Shown here one piece after another: positions 50,975-59,701 of a stretch of DNA of 64,000 nt. The stretch comes from Streptomyces sp. CB02959 (lineage in GTDB: Bacteria; Actinomycetota; Actinomycetes; Streptomycetales; Streptomycetaceae), in contig NZ_NNBP01000002.1 of assembly GCF_002803155.1 (NCBI RefSeq), positions 124,001 through 188,000 of the forward strand. The letters are read 5' to 3'. Within the stretch, counting starts at the first letter, position 1; each line of letters opens with the position of its first letter. Below the pieces are notes generated by a model. The model had not been told where the DNA came from and made no database searches. It saw only the letters and a list, made by a program, of their open reading frames with translations. The position numbers and the translations under genes were made by a program.

Positions 50975-52462
50975 TCAGTGACCGGCGTGCACCTCGTGGG
51001 TGGCCGCGATCTGCTTCCACGACTTGGGCTGGGCGACCAGGCCCGGCGCGGCGAACGCCCGCGCGCCCGCGCCCGCGGCCGGCTTGGTCGGCTGGTACAG
51101 CCAGGTGTCGAAGAAGCCGGCCAGCGGCTGCCCGGACTTCTGCTCCGCGAACTTCACGAAGTCCCCGATCGCGGCGTTGCCGTACCGGTGCTCCGTCGGC
51201 CAGGACTTCAGGATGTCGAAGAAGACCTTGTCGCCGACCTTGTTGCGCAGTGCCTGGAGGGCCAGCGCCCCGCGGTCGTAGACCGCCGAGTCGAACTGCT
51301 TGTCGGCGCCCGGGTCGCCCGGCTTCACCGTCCAGAACGGGTCGTCGGCCGGGTGCTGGGCGTAGACGTAGTCCGCCAGCTGCTGCGCGGTGCCCTCGCC
51401 CTCCTTCTCCGACCACAGCCACTGGCTGTACGAGGCGAAGCCCTCGTTGAGCCAGATGTCCTTCCAGTCCTTCAGCGACACGCTGTCGCCGTACCACTGG
51501 TGCGCCAGCTCGTGCACCACCACCGAGACGTTGGTGCCCTTGTCGAACGCCTTCTTGCCGTAGAACGGACGGGTCTGGGTCTCCAGCGCGTACCCGGCCG
51601 GGACGTTGGGGACGTAGCCGCCGACCGAGTTGAACGGGTACGGCCCGAAGACGCTCTCCAGCCACTCGGTGACCTCGGTGGTGCGCTCGATGCTCGACCG
51701 CGCCGACCCCAGGTTCGCGCCCAGGTCCGGGCTGACCGCGTTGATCACCGGCAGGCCGTCGGCCGTGGTGTCGGTGGTGATGTCGAACTTGCCGATCGCC
51801 AGCGTCGTCAGATACGTCGCCTGCGGCTTGTCCGAGCGCCAGTTGAAGCGCGTCCAGCCGAGCTTGGAGGTCTTCGAGGCCAGCACGCCGTTGCTGAGCG
51901 CCTGGGTGCCGTCCGGCACCGAGACGGAGATGTCGTACGTCGCCTTGTCGGAGGGGTGGTCGTTGCTGGGGAACCACCACACCGCCGAGTCCGGCTCCTG
52001 GGCCACCACACCGCCGTCCGGCGTCCGGGCCCAGGCGGTGAAGCCGTCGATCTTCAGCTCGGAGGGCTTGCCCGCGTAGCGGACCACCACGCTGATGTCC
52101 TTGCCCTTCTCCAGCGGCGTGGCCGGAGTGACCTCCAGCTCGTGCTTCCCGGAGGTGGCGAAGGTGGCCTTCTTGCCGTTGACGCGGATCTCGCTGACCT
52201 TCAGGCCGAAGTCCAGGTTGAAGCGGGAGAGGTCCTGCGTGGTCCGGGCGAGCAGGGTCGCCGTGCCCTCCAGCAGGTCCGTCGCCGGCTGGTACTTCAG
52301 CCGCAGGTCGTAGTGGGAGACGCGGTACCCGCCGTTGCCGCTCTCGGGGTAGTAGCTGTCGCCCGCACCCGGGGCACCCGGGGTGAAGTCGGCCGCCGCC
52401 GCCGGGATCGCCAGCAGCAGGCTGAGCGCGGCCGCGCCCGGGACCAGGAGTCTGTGACGCAC
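50975..52462 (-). CDS. secreted M1-family metallopeptidase
   Basis: The 495-aa protein has a signal peptide (cleavage near AAA, residue ~24), a beta-sheet N-terminal domain and a gluzincin domain with HELAH (His317, Glu318, His321) and the third ligand Glu340 in NEGFASY. The aminopeptidase motif GAMEN is replaced by GYALETQ, as in many actinobacterial secreted M1 enzymes. It should act as a zinc amino- or oligopeptidase outside the cell. The GTG at 52462 follows GGAGGA. It is divergent from the S15 peptidase gene. Confidence 0.9.
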   Translation of the reverse strand: MRHRLLVPGAAALSLLLAIPAAAADFTPGAPGAGDSYYPESGNGGYRVSHYDLRLKYQPATDLLEGTATLLARTTQDLSRFNLDFGLKVSEIRVNGKKATFATSGKHELEVTPATPLEKGKDISVVVRYAGKPSELKIDGFTAWARTPDGGVVAQEPDSAVWWFPSNDHPSDKATYDISVSVPDGTQALSNGVLASKTSKLGWTRFNWRSDKPQATYLTTLAIGKFDITTDTTADGLPVINAVSPDLGANLGSARSSIERTTEVTEWLESVFGPYPFNSVGGYVPNVPAGYALETQTRPFYGKKAFDKGTNVSVVVHELAHQWYGDSVSLKDWKDIWLNEGFASYSQWLWSEKEGEGTAQQLADYVYAQHPADDPFWTVKPGDPGADKQFDSAVYDRGALALQALRNKVGDKVFFDILKSWPTEHRYGNAAIGDFVKFAEQKSGQPLAGFFDTWLYQPTKPAAGAGARAFAAPGLVAQPKSWKQIAATHEVHAGH

Positions 52463-52540
52463 GAGTCCTCCAACTCGTAGGGGAGGTCGATCTCTTACGG
52501 AGCTTATGTACGCATCGGGGGCCGCGTCATGTCCATGGCC

Positions 52541-52584
52541 ACATCTGACACATGACCGACATCTCACCGACACGCACCCCCGAC
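52541..52584. promoter_or_regulatory. phased CYGAC repeats between divergent peptidase genes
   Basis: Copies of CTGAC/CCGAC end at 52549, 52560, 52571 and 52584, three of them exactly 11 bp apart (one helical turn), in the gap shared by the M1 and S15 genes. This is the geometry of a direct-repeat operator. Confidence 0.35.
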
Positions 52585-52627
52585 GCCCCTCTTCTGCACG
52601 GGAGTTGACCCGCGCTACGGTCCGCGC

Positions 52628-54601
52628 GTGACAATACGCCCGGGAACCCCCCACACCCCTTGGAAAACCCTCGTCCTGTCAGCCGTCCTCGCCCTCCTCG
52701 CCCTGGTCGCCGCCCCCGGTGCGGCGGGCGCGGCCCCCGCCCCCCGGGAGAGCAAGCCGGTCTACTCCTACGACCACGCCATCCGCGAAACGGTCTGGGT
52801 GGACACCGGCCTCGACGGCGACGGCGACGGCCACCCCGACCGGGTCGCCGCCGACATCATCCGGCCCGCCGAACCCGCCCAGCAGGGCCGCCGGATCCCC
52901 ACGATCATGGACGCCAGTCCCTACTACTCGTGCTGCGGCCGCGGCAACGAGAGCCAGAAGAAGACCTACGACGCCCAGGGCCGCCCGGTCCAGTTCCCGC
53001 TCTTCTACGACAACTACTTCGTGCCCCGCGGCTATGCGACCGTCCTCGTCGACCTGGCCGGAACCAACCGCTCCGACGGCTGCATCGACGTCGGCGGCCG
53101 CTCGGATGTCCAGTCCGCCAAGGCCGTCGTCGACTGGCTGGGCGGCCGGGCCCGCGGCTACACCGCCCGCAGCGGTGGGAAACCCGTCACCGCCGACTGG
53201 TCCAACGGCAACACCGGCATGATCGGCAAGAGTTGGGACGCCACCATCGCCAACGGCGTCGCCGCCACCGGCGTCCCCGGCCTGAAGACCATCGTCCCGA
53301 TCGCCGGCATCTCCTCCTGGTACGACTACTACTTCGCCCAGGGCGCCCCGCTCTACGACGGCGGCCCCGACGGGCTCGCCGGTGCCGTCGAGAGCCCCGG
53401 CGCGCACAAGAACTGCGCCGCCGTCCAGAAGAAGCTCGTCGACGGCGCCCCGCGCAACGGCGACTGGACCGACCTGTGGACCGAACGGGACTACGTCCGC
53501 AACGCCGACAAGGTCCGCGCCAGCGTCTTCCTCGTCCACGGCATGCAGGACCTCAACGTCCGCACCAAGCACTTCGGCCAGTGGTGGGACGCGCTCGCCC
53601 GGCACGGCGTCCAGCGCAAGATCTGGCTCTCCCAGACCGGCCACGTCGACCCCTTCGACTACCGCCGCGGTGACTGGGTGCGCACCCTCCACCAGTGGTT
53701 CGACCACTACCTGATGGGCTACGACAACGGCATCGAGCGCGCCCCGATGGCCGACATCGAGCGCGCCCCCGACACCTGGCGCACCGACGCCCGGTGGCCC
53801 GCGCAGGGCACCGCCGCCGTCACCCTGCACCCCCGAACCGGCACCACCGCCGGCGTCGGCGCCCTGGGCACCCGGCCGACCCCGGCCGGCCAGACCGCGG
53901 CCTTCACCGACGACCCGACGCTCGGCGAGGCCGACTGGTCCGCCGCCGTCGACCGCGCGACCCCGGCCAAGGCGGGCTTCACCACCGGCCCGCTCACCGC
54001 ACCGCTGCGGCTCTCCGGCGCCGGCACGGTGACCGTCACCGCCACCCCCAGCACCACCAGCGCCCACCTGACCGCGGTCCTCGTCGACCTCGGCCCGGAC
54101 ACCATCCGCAACTACGGCGCCGACGGCGAGGGCATCGTCACCCGCACCAACAGCACCTGCTGGGGCGCCGGCACCACCGGCGACACCGGCTGCTTCAAGG
54201 AGACCGCCGCCGACACCAGCAAGGTCGGCTTCACGGTCTTCAGCCGCGGCTGGGCCGACCTCGGCCACGCCACCGACCCGCAGCACGGCCACCCGCTCAC
54301 CCCCGGCAAGCCCTACACCCTCACCCTCCAACTGGCCGCCACCGACCACATCGTCCCCGCCGGGCACCGGCTCGCGCTCATCGTGGCCGGCACCGACGCC
54401 AACCTGATCGACCCGCCCGCCTCCCGCCCCACGCTCACCCTCGACCTGGCCCGCACCGCCGCCCGGCTGCCGCTCACCGGCGGCGCCCCGGCCCTCGCCC
54501 GGTCCACCGCGGGCACCCCGGCGGCCACCCGCCCGGCCGGAACCGCCCCCAAGGGAATCGCCCCGCCGCCGGCCCTCAGCCGGCTGCCGTACGGAGACTG
54601 A
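52628..54601 (+). CDS. secreted Xaa-Pro dipeptidyl-peptidase (S15 / CocE-NonD family)
   Basis: The 657-aa enzyme has a signal peptide (about 1-36), an alpha/beta-hydrolase domain with nucleophile Ser202 in GKSWDAT, an Asp in GMQDLNV and His in TGHVDPFD, and a C-terminal beta-sandwich with Pro-rich tail. It should release Xaa-Pro dipeptides from extracellular peptides. No ribosome site precedes GTG 52628; TACGGT (52616-52621) ends 6 nt upstream, suggesting a leaderless mRNA. Confidence 0.9.
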   Translation: MTIRPGTPHTPWKTLVLSAVLALLALVAAPGAAGAAPAPRESKPVYSYDHAIRETVWVDTGLDGDGDGHPDRVAADIIRPAEPAQQGRRIPTIMDASPYYSCCGRGNESQKKTYDAQGRPVQFPLFYDNYFVPRGYATVLVDLAGTNRSDGCIDVGGRSDVQSAKAVVDWLGGRARGYTARSGGKPVTADWSNGNTGMIGKSWDATIANGVAATGVPGLKTIVPIAGISSWYDYYFAQGAPLYDGGPDGLAGAVESPGAHKNCAAVQKKLVDGAPRNGDWTDLWTERDYVRNADKVRASVFLVHGMQDLNVRTKHFGQWWDALARHGVQRKIWLSQTGHVDPFDYRRGDWVRTLHQWFDHYLMGYDNGIERAPMADIERAPDTWRTDARWPAQGTAAVTLHPRTGTTAGVGALGTRPTPAGQTAAFTDDPTLGEADWSAAVDRATPAKAGFTTGPLTAPLRLSGAGTVTVTATPSTTSAHLTAVLVDLGPDTIRNYGADGEGIVTRTNSTCWGAGTTGDTGCFKETAADTSKVGFTVFSRGWADLGHATDPQHGHPLTPGKPYTLTLQLAATDHIVPAGHRLALIVAGTDANLIDPPASRPTLTLDLARTAARLPLTGGAPALARSTAGTPAATRPAGTAPKGIAPPPALSRLPYGD

Positions 54602-54608
54602 CCGGCCC

Positions 54609-54637
54609 GGGGCCGCCCCCGCGTGCGGGGCGGCCCC
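54609..54637 (+). terminator. hairpin between S15 and M14 peptidase genes
   Basis: GGGGCCGCCCCCGC pairs with GCGGGGCGGCCCC with one bulge across a 2-nt loop, 8 bp after the S15 stop. It may reduce read-through into the M14 gene. Confidence 0.65.
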
Positions 54638-54671
54638 ACCACCCACGCTGCCGACCCACGGAGGCACCCTC

Positions 54672-56042
54672 GTGGCACCCCTTGGATCACTCCGCTCCCG
54701 CGGCCTCGCCCTCGGTGCGCTGGCCGCCGCCCTCACCGCCGGGATCAGCCCCGCCCCGTCCGCCGACGCCACCCCGACGCGCGTGCCGCGTACCGGATTC
54801 GAGTCCAGCCACGGCGCCCGCTGGACCAGTGAACCGGAGGAAACCGCGTTCCTCGCGGCCTTGTCCCGGGCCGCGGGCGCCGCACCCCGCGTCCGCATCG
54901 ACCGGATCGGCACCACCGCACAGGGCCGCCCCCTGCGACTGGTCCGCCTCGGCGCCCCCGCCCCCCGGCGCCCCGCCGCCGTCCGGCGCGGCAACTCCGT
55001 GCTGCTGGTCTGCTCCCAGCACGGCGACGAACCCTCCGGCCGCGAGGCGTGCCTGACCACCGTCCGCAACCTCGCCTACGCCAAGGACCCGGCCACCCTC
55101 CGCTTCCTCGCGCGCACCAGCGTTCTCGTCATCCCCACGGCCAACCCCGACGGCCGGGCCGCCGACACCCGCGGCAACGCCGACGGCACCGACATCAACC
55201 GCGACCACCTCGCGCTGACCACCCCCGAAGCCCGCGCGACGGCCGCGGTGATCCGCGACTACCGCCCCGACACCATCTACGACCTGCACGAATACACCCC
55301 CAAGGCGCCCTACTACGTCAAGGACCTGCTCTCCCTGTGGCCGCGGAACCCCAACACCGCGGACCCCGTCCACCGCGAATCCACCGCCCTGTCCCAGGAC
55401 TTCGTCACCCCCGCCGCCCGGGCAGCCGGCTTCAGCACCGGCGTCTACGGCATCTGGACCGACCCGGTGACCGGCGCCCCCGTCAAACAGGTCGCCGGCG
55501 ACGGCCAGGAGCGGATCCTGCGCAACACGGCCGGGGTCAAGGGCTCCCTCGGGCTGCTCGTGGAAACCCGCGTCGACCCGCCCGCGGCCCCCACCCGGGC
55601 GGACACCCGGTCCGCCGCGCCCACCGACACCGAGCAGGCCGACCCGGCCCCCAGCAGACGCCGCCGGGTGGACTCCCAACTCGCCGGTCTGAAAGGGCTG
55701 TTCGCCTTCCTTGAGCAGCACCGCGGGCGCATCGAGGCGGCCACCGCGGCGGCCCGCAGCGCCGGTCTGGCCGACCACGGCCCGATCTACCTCGGCGGCG
55801 CCGACAATGAACCCCCGACCGCCGACCGCGTCCTGACCCGCCCGCCGCGCGCCTACCGCCTGGACGCCGCGCAGTTCGCCCGGGCCGAAGCCGTACTGGC
55901 GGCACACGGCGTGCACTGGCTGCGGGACGGCGACGGCGGCGCCACCGTCCCGCTGCGCCAGTCACTGCGCGCGCTGGTCCCGCTGCTGCTGGACGCACGC
56001 GCCGACTCTCACGTCGCGGCGGGCACCCCGGTCGGCCCCTGA
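54672..56042 (+). CDS. secreted M14-family zinc carboxypeptidase
   Basis: The 456-aa protein has a signal peptide (to about residue 33) and a carboxypeptidase fold with zinc ligands His117/Glu120 in SQHGDEPSG, a later histidine in DLHEYTPK and the catalytic glutamate in LLVETRVD. Substrate arginine/asparagine-like residues are in NPDGRAADTRG and DINRDH. It trims C-terminal residues from extracellular peptides or murein peptides. GTG 54672 follows GGAGG. Its last 34 bp overlap the convergent D-amino-acid oxidase gene. Confidence 0.9.
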   Translation: MAPLGSLRSRGLALGALAAALTAGISPAPSADATPTRVPRTGFESSHGARWTSEPEETAFLAALSRAAGAAPRVRIDRIGTTAQGRPLRLVRLGAPAPRRPAAVRRGNSVLLVCSQHGDEPSGREACLTTVRNLAYAKDPATLRFLARTSVLVIPTANPDGRAADTRGNADGTDINRDHLALTTPEARATAAVIRDYRPDTIYDLHEYTPKAPYYVKDLLSLWPRNPNTADPVHRESTALSQDFVTPAARAAGFSTGVYGIWTDPVTGAPVKQVAGDGQERILRNTAGVKGSLGLLVETRVDPPAAPTRADTRSAAPTDTEQADPAPSRRRRVDSQLAGLKGLFAFLEQHRGRIEAATAAARSAGLADHGPIYLGGADNEPPTADRVLTRPPRAYRLDAAQFARAEAVLAAHGVHWLRDGDGGATVPLRQSLRALVPLLLDARADSHVAAGTPVGP

Positions 56043-57109
56043 GCCGGCGCGATCTCGGCCCGCACCAGCCGCAGCACCTCGTCCGCGCACCCCCAGGACA
56101 CGGTCACCCCCGCACCCCCGTGCCCGTAGTTGTGCACGCACACCGTCCCGTCCGGCAGTCGCTCCGCCGCCAGCCGCACCGCCGGACGGGCCGGGCGCAA
56201 CCCCACCCGGTGCGCCAGGACGCGGGCCCGCGCCACCTCGGGGAAGTACCGGGCGCAGCGCGCCACGATCGCCTCCGCCACCGCCGGATCCGGCTCCCGC
56301 GACCAGGCCCCCTCCCGCGCCGTCCCGCCCAGGACCAGCCCGAACGGCTGCGGCAGGAGGTACGTGGTGTCCACCGCGCCCGCATCGGCGGCGGTGAACC
56401 ACTCCTCGACGCCCGGATTCTCCACGATCACCAACTGCCCCTGGACGGGCTGCACGGCCGGGTCCGGAACCAGCTCACGGGCCCCCAGCCCGGAGCAGTT
56501 CACCACCGCCCGCACGCCGTCGGCCGCCTCCGCCAGGGACGCCACCGGACCCGCCACCACACTCCCGCCGGCCGCCACCAGCCGCCGCTCCAGATACCTC
56601 AGGTGCACCGGCATCTCCACCAGCGGCGTACGCGCCCGCCACCCCGCGCCGCAGCCGGGGGGAAGCTCCTCGGCGCGGGCCCGCCGCAGCCCCGGCACCG
56701 CCGCGTACCAGGCACCGAGACCCTCCTCGGGTCCGGCCGCGGCGCTCTCGTCACCCCCGTCGTCCCCGTGACCGCCGTGACCGGCGTGAGCCCCCGGGGT
56801 GCTCGCGAGGGTGCCCGTCACCAGCCGGGACCCGGTCTCCGCCGGTCGCGCGGCGAGCCCGGTGAGCACGTCCAGGGAGCGCAGCGACCAGCGGATCGCG
56901 TCGTCGTACGGCTGGATCCGGTAGGGCCAGCACAGGCCGCCGGCCACCGCCGAAGTCGTGTCGCCGGCCGCGTCCCGGGCCACCACCCGCACCCGGTACC
57001 CGGCCTCGGCGAGCACGATCGCCGAGGTCAGCCCGATCACCCCGCCGCCGACCACGCATATCTCCGGGTCCACCGACCCGCCCGTCCCCGCCGACCGCCG
57101 ATCCGTCAT
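56009..57109 (-). CDS. D-amino-acid oxidase (FAD-dependent)
   Basis: The 366-aa flavoprotein has the FAD site VVGGGVIGLTSAIVLAEAG, the DAO-type loop SAVAGGLCWPY, ARTPLVEMPVHLRYLE, VNCSGLGARELV and the C-terminal signature HNYGHGGAGVTVSWGCA. It oxidises D-amino acids to keto acids with release of ammonia and peroxide. The ATG at 57109 has GGGAGG 8 nt upstream. Next to exported peptidases it may use D-amino acids freed from peptidoglycan. An inserted Gly/His-rich loop (about residues 105-125) is unusual. Confidence 0.9.
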   Translation of the reverse strand: MTDRRSAGTGGSVDPEICVVGGGVIGLTSAIVLAEAGYRVRVVARDAAGDTTSAVAGGLCWPYRIQPYDDAIRWSLRSLDVLTGLAARPAETGSRLVTGTLASTPGAHAGHGGHGDDGGDESAAAGPEEGLGAWYAAVPGLRRARAEELPPGCGAGWRARTPLVEMPVHLRYLERRLVAAGGSVVAGPVASLAEAADGVRAVVNCSGLGARELVPDPAVQPVQGQLVIVENPGVEEWFTAADAGAVDTTYLLPQPFGLVLGGTAREGAWSREPDPAVAEAIVARCARYFPEVARARVLAHRVGLRPARPAVRLAAERLPDGTVCVHNYGHGGAGVTVSWGCADEVLRLVRAEIAPAQGPTGVPAAT

Positions 57110-57497
57110 CTCCGTGCCCTCCCGAGGTCCTGTCGCCTTGCTGTGCGTGGTGCCGTTCGCGGCGTGGTGCGCTTGCCGTCTTGCCGTCTTGCCGTCTTGC
57201 CGTCGTCCTCGTCCACTCGTCCGGCCATCGCCGCCGTCCTGGATTTCGACGCCCGACGAGCGCGCTGTCCTCCGAACCCGTCGCCTGTGACCTTCTCCAC
57301 CTTTGATCTTTGTGTAACCCTCCGGCAGTGGGCCGGACACAACCGGACCGTAGGCTGGTAGGGCCCTCGGTGGACCGGCCCCGCCACGCCACCGGCCGGG
57401 CCCCGGCACCGTCGGCCGATGACGCCCCTCGGATCCGCCCGCGACCACTCCTGGCCGCGCACCCGTATCCCGTCCCCGCCATCGTCCGAGGAGACCC
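57110..57497. other. divergent gap with an 8-bp repeat
   Basis: No gene is visible in these 388 bp between the divergent DAO and FUSC genes. GCTTGCCG followed by three TCTTGCCG units lies at 57171-57202. An AT-richer stretch at about 57296-57320 (CTTTGATCTTTGTG) probably holds the promoters. Confidence 0.6.
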
Positions 57498-59480
57498 ATG
57501 CTCCGCCACCGGCGCGCCGTGCCCGCCTGGCTCGCCCACCCCTTCCAGTGGCAGCGGCTGCCCGTGCCCTGGGCGGCGGTGGCCCGGGGCACGCTCTGCG
57601 CGGGACCGCTGCTGGCCGCGGGGATCGCCGCCGGACACCCGGCCCCCGGCGTGCTGACCGCCCTCGGCTCGATGCTGGCGGGCGTCAACGACCGCCCCGG
57701 CACCCGGCGCACCGGCATCGTCCACATCGGCCTGCCCGCGCTGGCCTCCGCGCTCGGCATGCTGATGGGCGAGTCCCTGCGGGCCGCCGACGCGGGCTGG
57801 TGGGTGGTCCCGGCGCTCAGTGCGGTCGGCTTCGTCTCCGGCGCGGGCAGCGTGGCCGGGCCGGTGCGCTCCACCGCCGGGATGCAGATGCTCGCCGCCA
57901 CCGTCCTCGGCGCGGGCATGCCCCTGCCCGGCGCGCCATGGGCCAAGGCGCTCTACGTCCTCGCCGGCTGCCTCTGGCTGCTTCTGCTCCGGCTCGTGCT
58001 GCGGTCGCCGCGCCCCGCGGGCGGACCGCTCAGCGGGGAACGGGCGGCCGTCGCCACGGTCTTCGACGCGCTCGCCGACGCCCTGGCGGCGGCCGGCGGG
58101 CCGGGCGCGGAGCCCGCCCGCCGCCGGCTCACCGCCGCCCTGGACCGCGCCGACGAGGCGCTGCGGCTGCGCCGGCTCACCAGCCGGCTGCTGGGCCGCC
58201 CGGCCCGCCCGGAGGAACTCCTGCTGGCGGAGCGCTTCGCCGCGGCCACCGCGCTCTGCGAGGCCAGCGTCGCGCTGCTGTGGGAGGCCCGCCCGCTGCC
58301 GCCGCGGGTCGCCGAGAGTCCCCGCCGGTTCGCCGAGGCGCTGCGCACCGGCCGGCCACCGGGCCGGCTCGCCGCCCCGGACCGCAGCTCCGCCGCCCGC
58401 GGCGCCTTCGACCACGCCCTGCTGGACACCGCGGTCGCCTTCGACCGGGAACGGCCGGTGCCACCGCCCGCGGCGGGCACCTCCGCCCCGCCGGAACGCG
58501 CCGCGGGCCCCCGCGGCGCACTGGGCCCGGCCGGCCGGGACTACGGGCTGCGGGTCGCCCTCTGCATCGGCACCAGCGGGGCGGTGGCCCTGCTGCTCCG
58601 CGCCGACCACTGGTACTGGCTGCCGGCCACCGTCACCTTCCTCGTCAAGCCGGACCTGGGCCCGCTGTTCTCCCGTACGGTCAACCGCTTCGCCGGCACC
58701 GCGGCCGGCGTCCTGGTCTTCGCGGCGGCCGGGGCGCTGCTGTCCGGGAGCTGGTGGCCCGCCCTGGTCGCCGGTGCGGGCGGTGCGCTGCTGCCGTTCG
58801 CCACCCGGCACTTCGCGCTGCAGACCGGGGCGATCACCTTGATGGTGCTGTCCTTCGTCTACGTCGGGGGCGCTCCGCAGGCCGCCCCCGAGCGGATCGT
58901 CGACACCTCCCTCGCATGCGGGATCGTGCTGGTCGTCGGGCACCTGCCGCACCTCACGGATCCGCGCCGCCGGGTCGGCCCGCGGGTCACGGAGGCGCTG
59001 CGGAGCACCGAGCGCTTCCTGCGGTACGTCCTGGAACCCCGGCCCGCGGCCGACGCCGCCACCGCCCCCGGTGGGGCCGCCGACGCCGCTGCCGTCGCCG
59101 CGGGGCGGCTGGCGCTGCGCCGGGCCGCGTACCGGACGCTGGCCCAGGCCCGGGGCGCCGCGGAGACCGCCGCCGCGGAGTTCCGTCCCGCCCGGGACCC
59201 CGGACCCGACTGGCTGACGGTGGTCACCGCCGCCGAACGCATCGTCGACGCCGCCACCGCCTGCGCCGTCCGCCTCGACCACGGCGCCCGCCGCCCGGGC
59301 CCGACGGAGGCCGAGCGGCTCTGCCAGGCCCTCTCCGCCATGGCCGACGCCCTGGAGGCCCCCGGCCACCGCCCGCCCGGCACCCCGCCACCGGAACTCC
59401 GACCGGTCCCGGACTGCGCCACCCTCACCGACGTCGCGGCCGAACTGGAGCGCCTGCGCGGCTACGCGGGTGCCCGGTGA
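57498..59480 (+). CDS. FUSC-family membrane protein
   Basis: The 660-aa protein has two membrane-helix blocks (about 25-165 and 345-480) separated by an Ala/Arg-rich helical cytoplasmic domain, and a C-terminal helical domain. The second block contains HWYWLPATVTFLVKPDLGPL, the FUSC hallmark. It is likely an exporter of aromatic acids or other small molecules. GAGGAGA precedes the ATG. It is the second FUSC gene of the window but clearly diverged from the one at 21396. Confidence 0.83.
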   Translation: MLRHRRAVPAWLAHPFQWQRLPVPWAAVARGTLCAGPLLAAGIAAGHPAPGVLTALGSMLAGVNDRPGTRRTGIVHIGLPALASALGMLMGESLRAADAGWWVVPALSAVGFVSGAGSVAGPVRSTAGMQMLAATVLGAGMPLPGAPWAKALYVLAGCLWLLLLRLVLRSPRPAGGPLSGERAAVATVFDALADALAAAGGPGAEPARRRLTAALDRADEALRLRRLTSRLLGRPARPEELLLAERFAAATALCEASVALLWEARPLPPRVAESPRRFAEALRTGRPPGRLAAPDRSSAARGAFDHALLDTAVAFDRERPVPPPAAGTSAPPERAAGPRGALGPAGRDYGLRVALCIGTSGAVALLLRADHWYWLPATVTFLVKPDLGPLFSRTVNRFAGTAAGVLVFAAAGALLSGSWWPALVAGAGGALLPFATRHFALQTGAITLMVLSFVYVGGAPQAAPERIVDTSLACGIVLVVGHLPHLTDPRRRVGPRVTEALRSTERFLRYVLEPRPAADAATAPGGAADAAAVAAGRLALRRAAYRTLAQARGAAETAAAEFRPARDPGPDWLTVVTAAERIVDAATACAVRLDHGARRPGPTEAERLCQALSAMADALEAPGHRPPGTPPPELRPVPDCATLTDVAAELERLRGYAGAR

Positions 59481-59539
59481 GCAGGCGGCTCGCCGGCCAG
59501 GCGGCTCGGCGACCCGGCCGCTTGGTGACCCGGCCGCCT

Positions 59540-59560
59540 GGTGACCGGTGACCGGTGACC
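59540..59560 (+). repeat. three tandem GGTGACC units
   Basis: Three perfect 7-bp units lie 59 bp after the FUSC stop, with one more GGTGACC at 59524-59530. The 221-bp gap to the MFS stop contains only this and GACCGGG-type words. Confidence 0.8.
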
Positions 59561-59701
59561 GCTCTGTCCGGGCCTCCTGCCGACCGCATACGCCGCGGAC
59601 TCCGGCCCTGACCGGGACCGGGAACCTGACCGGGGCCGGGACCCGGCCCCGCCCCGGATGGCCACCGCCCTCGAATGACCACCGCCCCGAAGCACCCCCC
59701 G

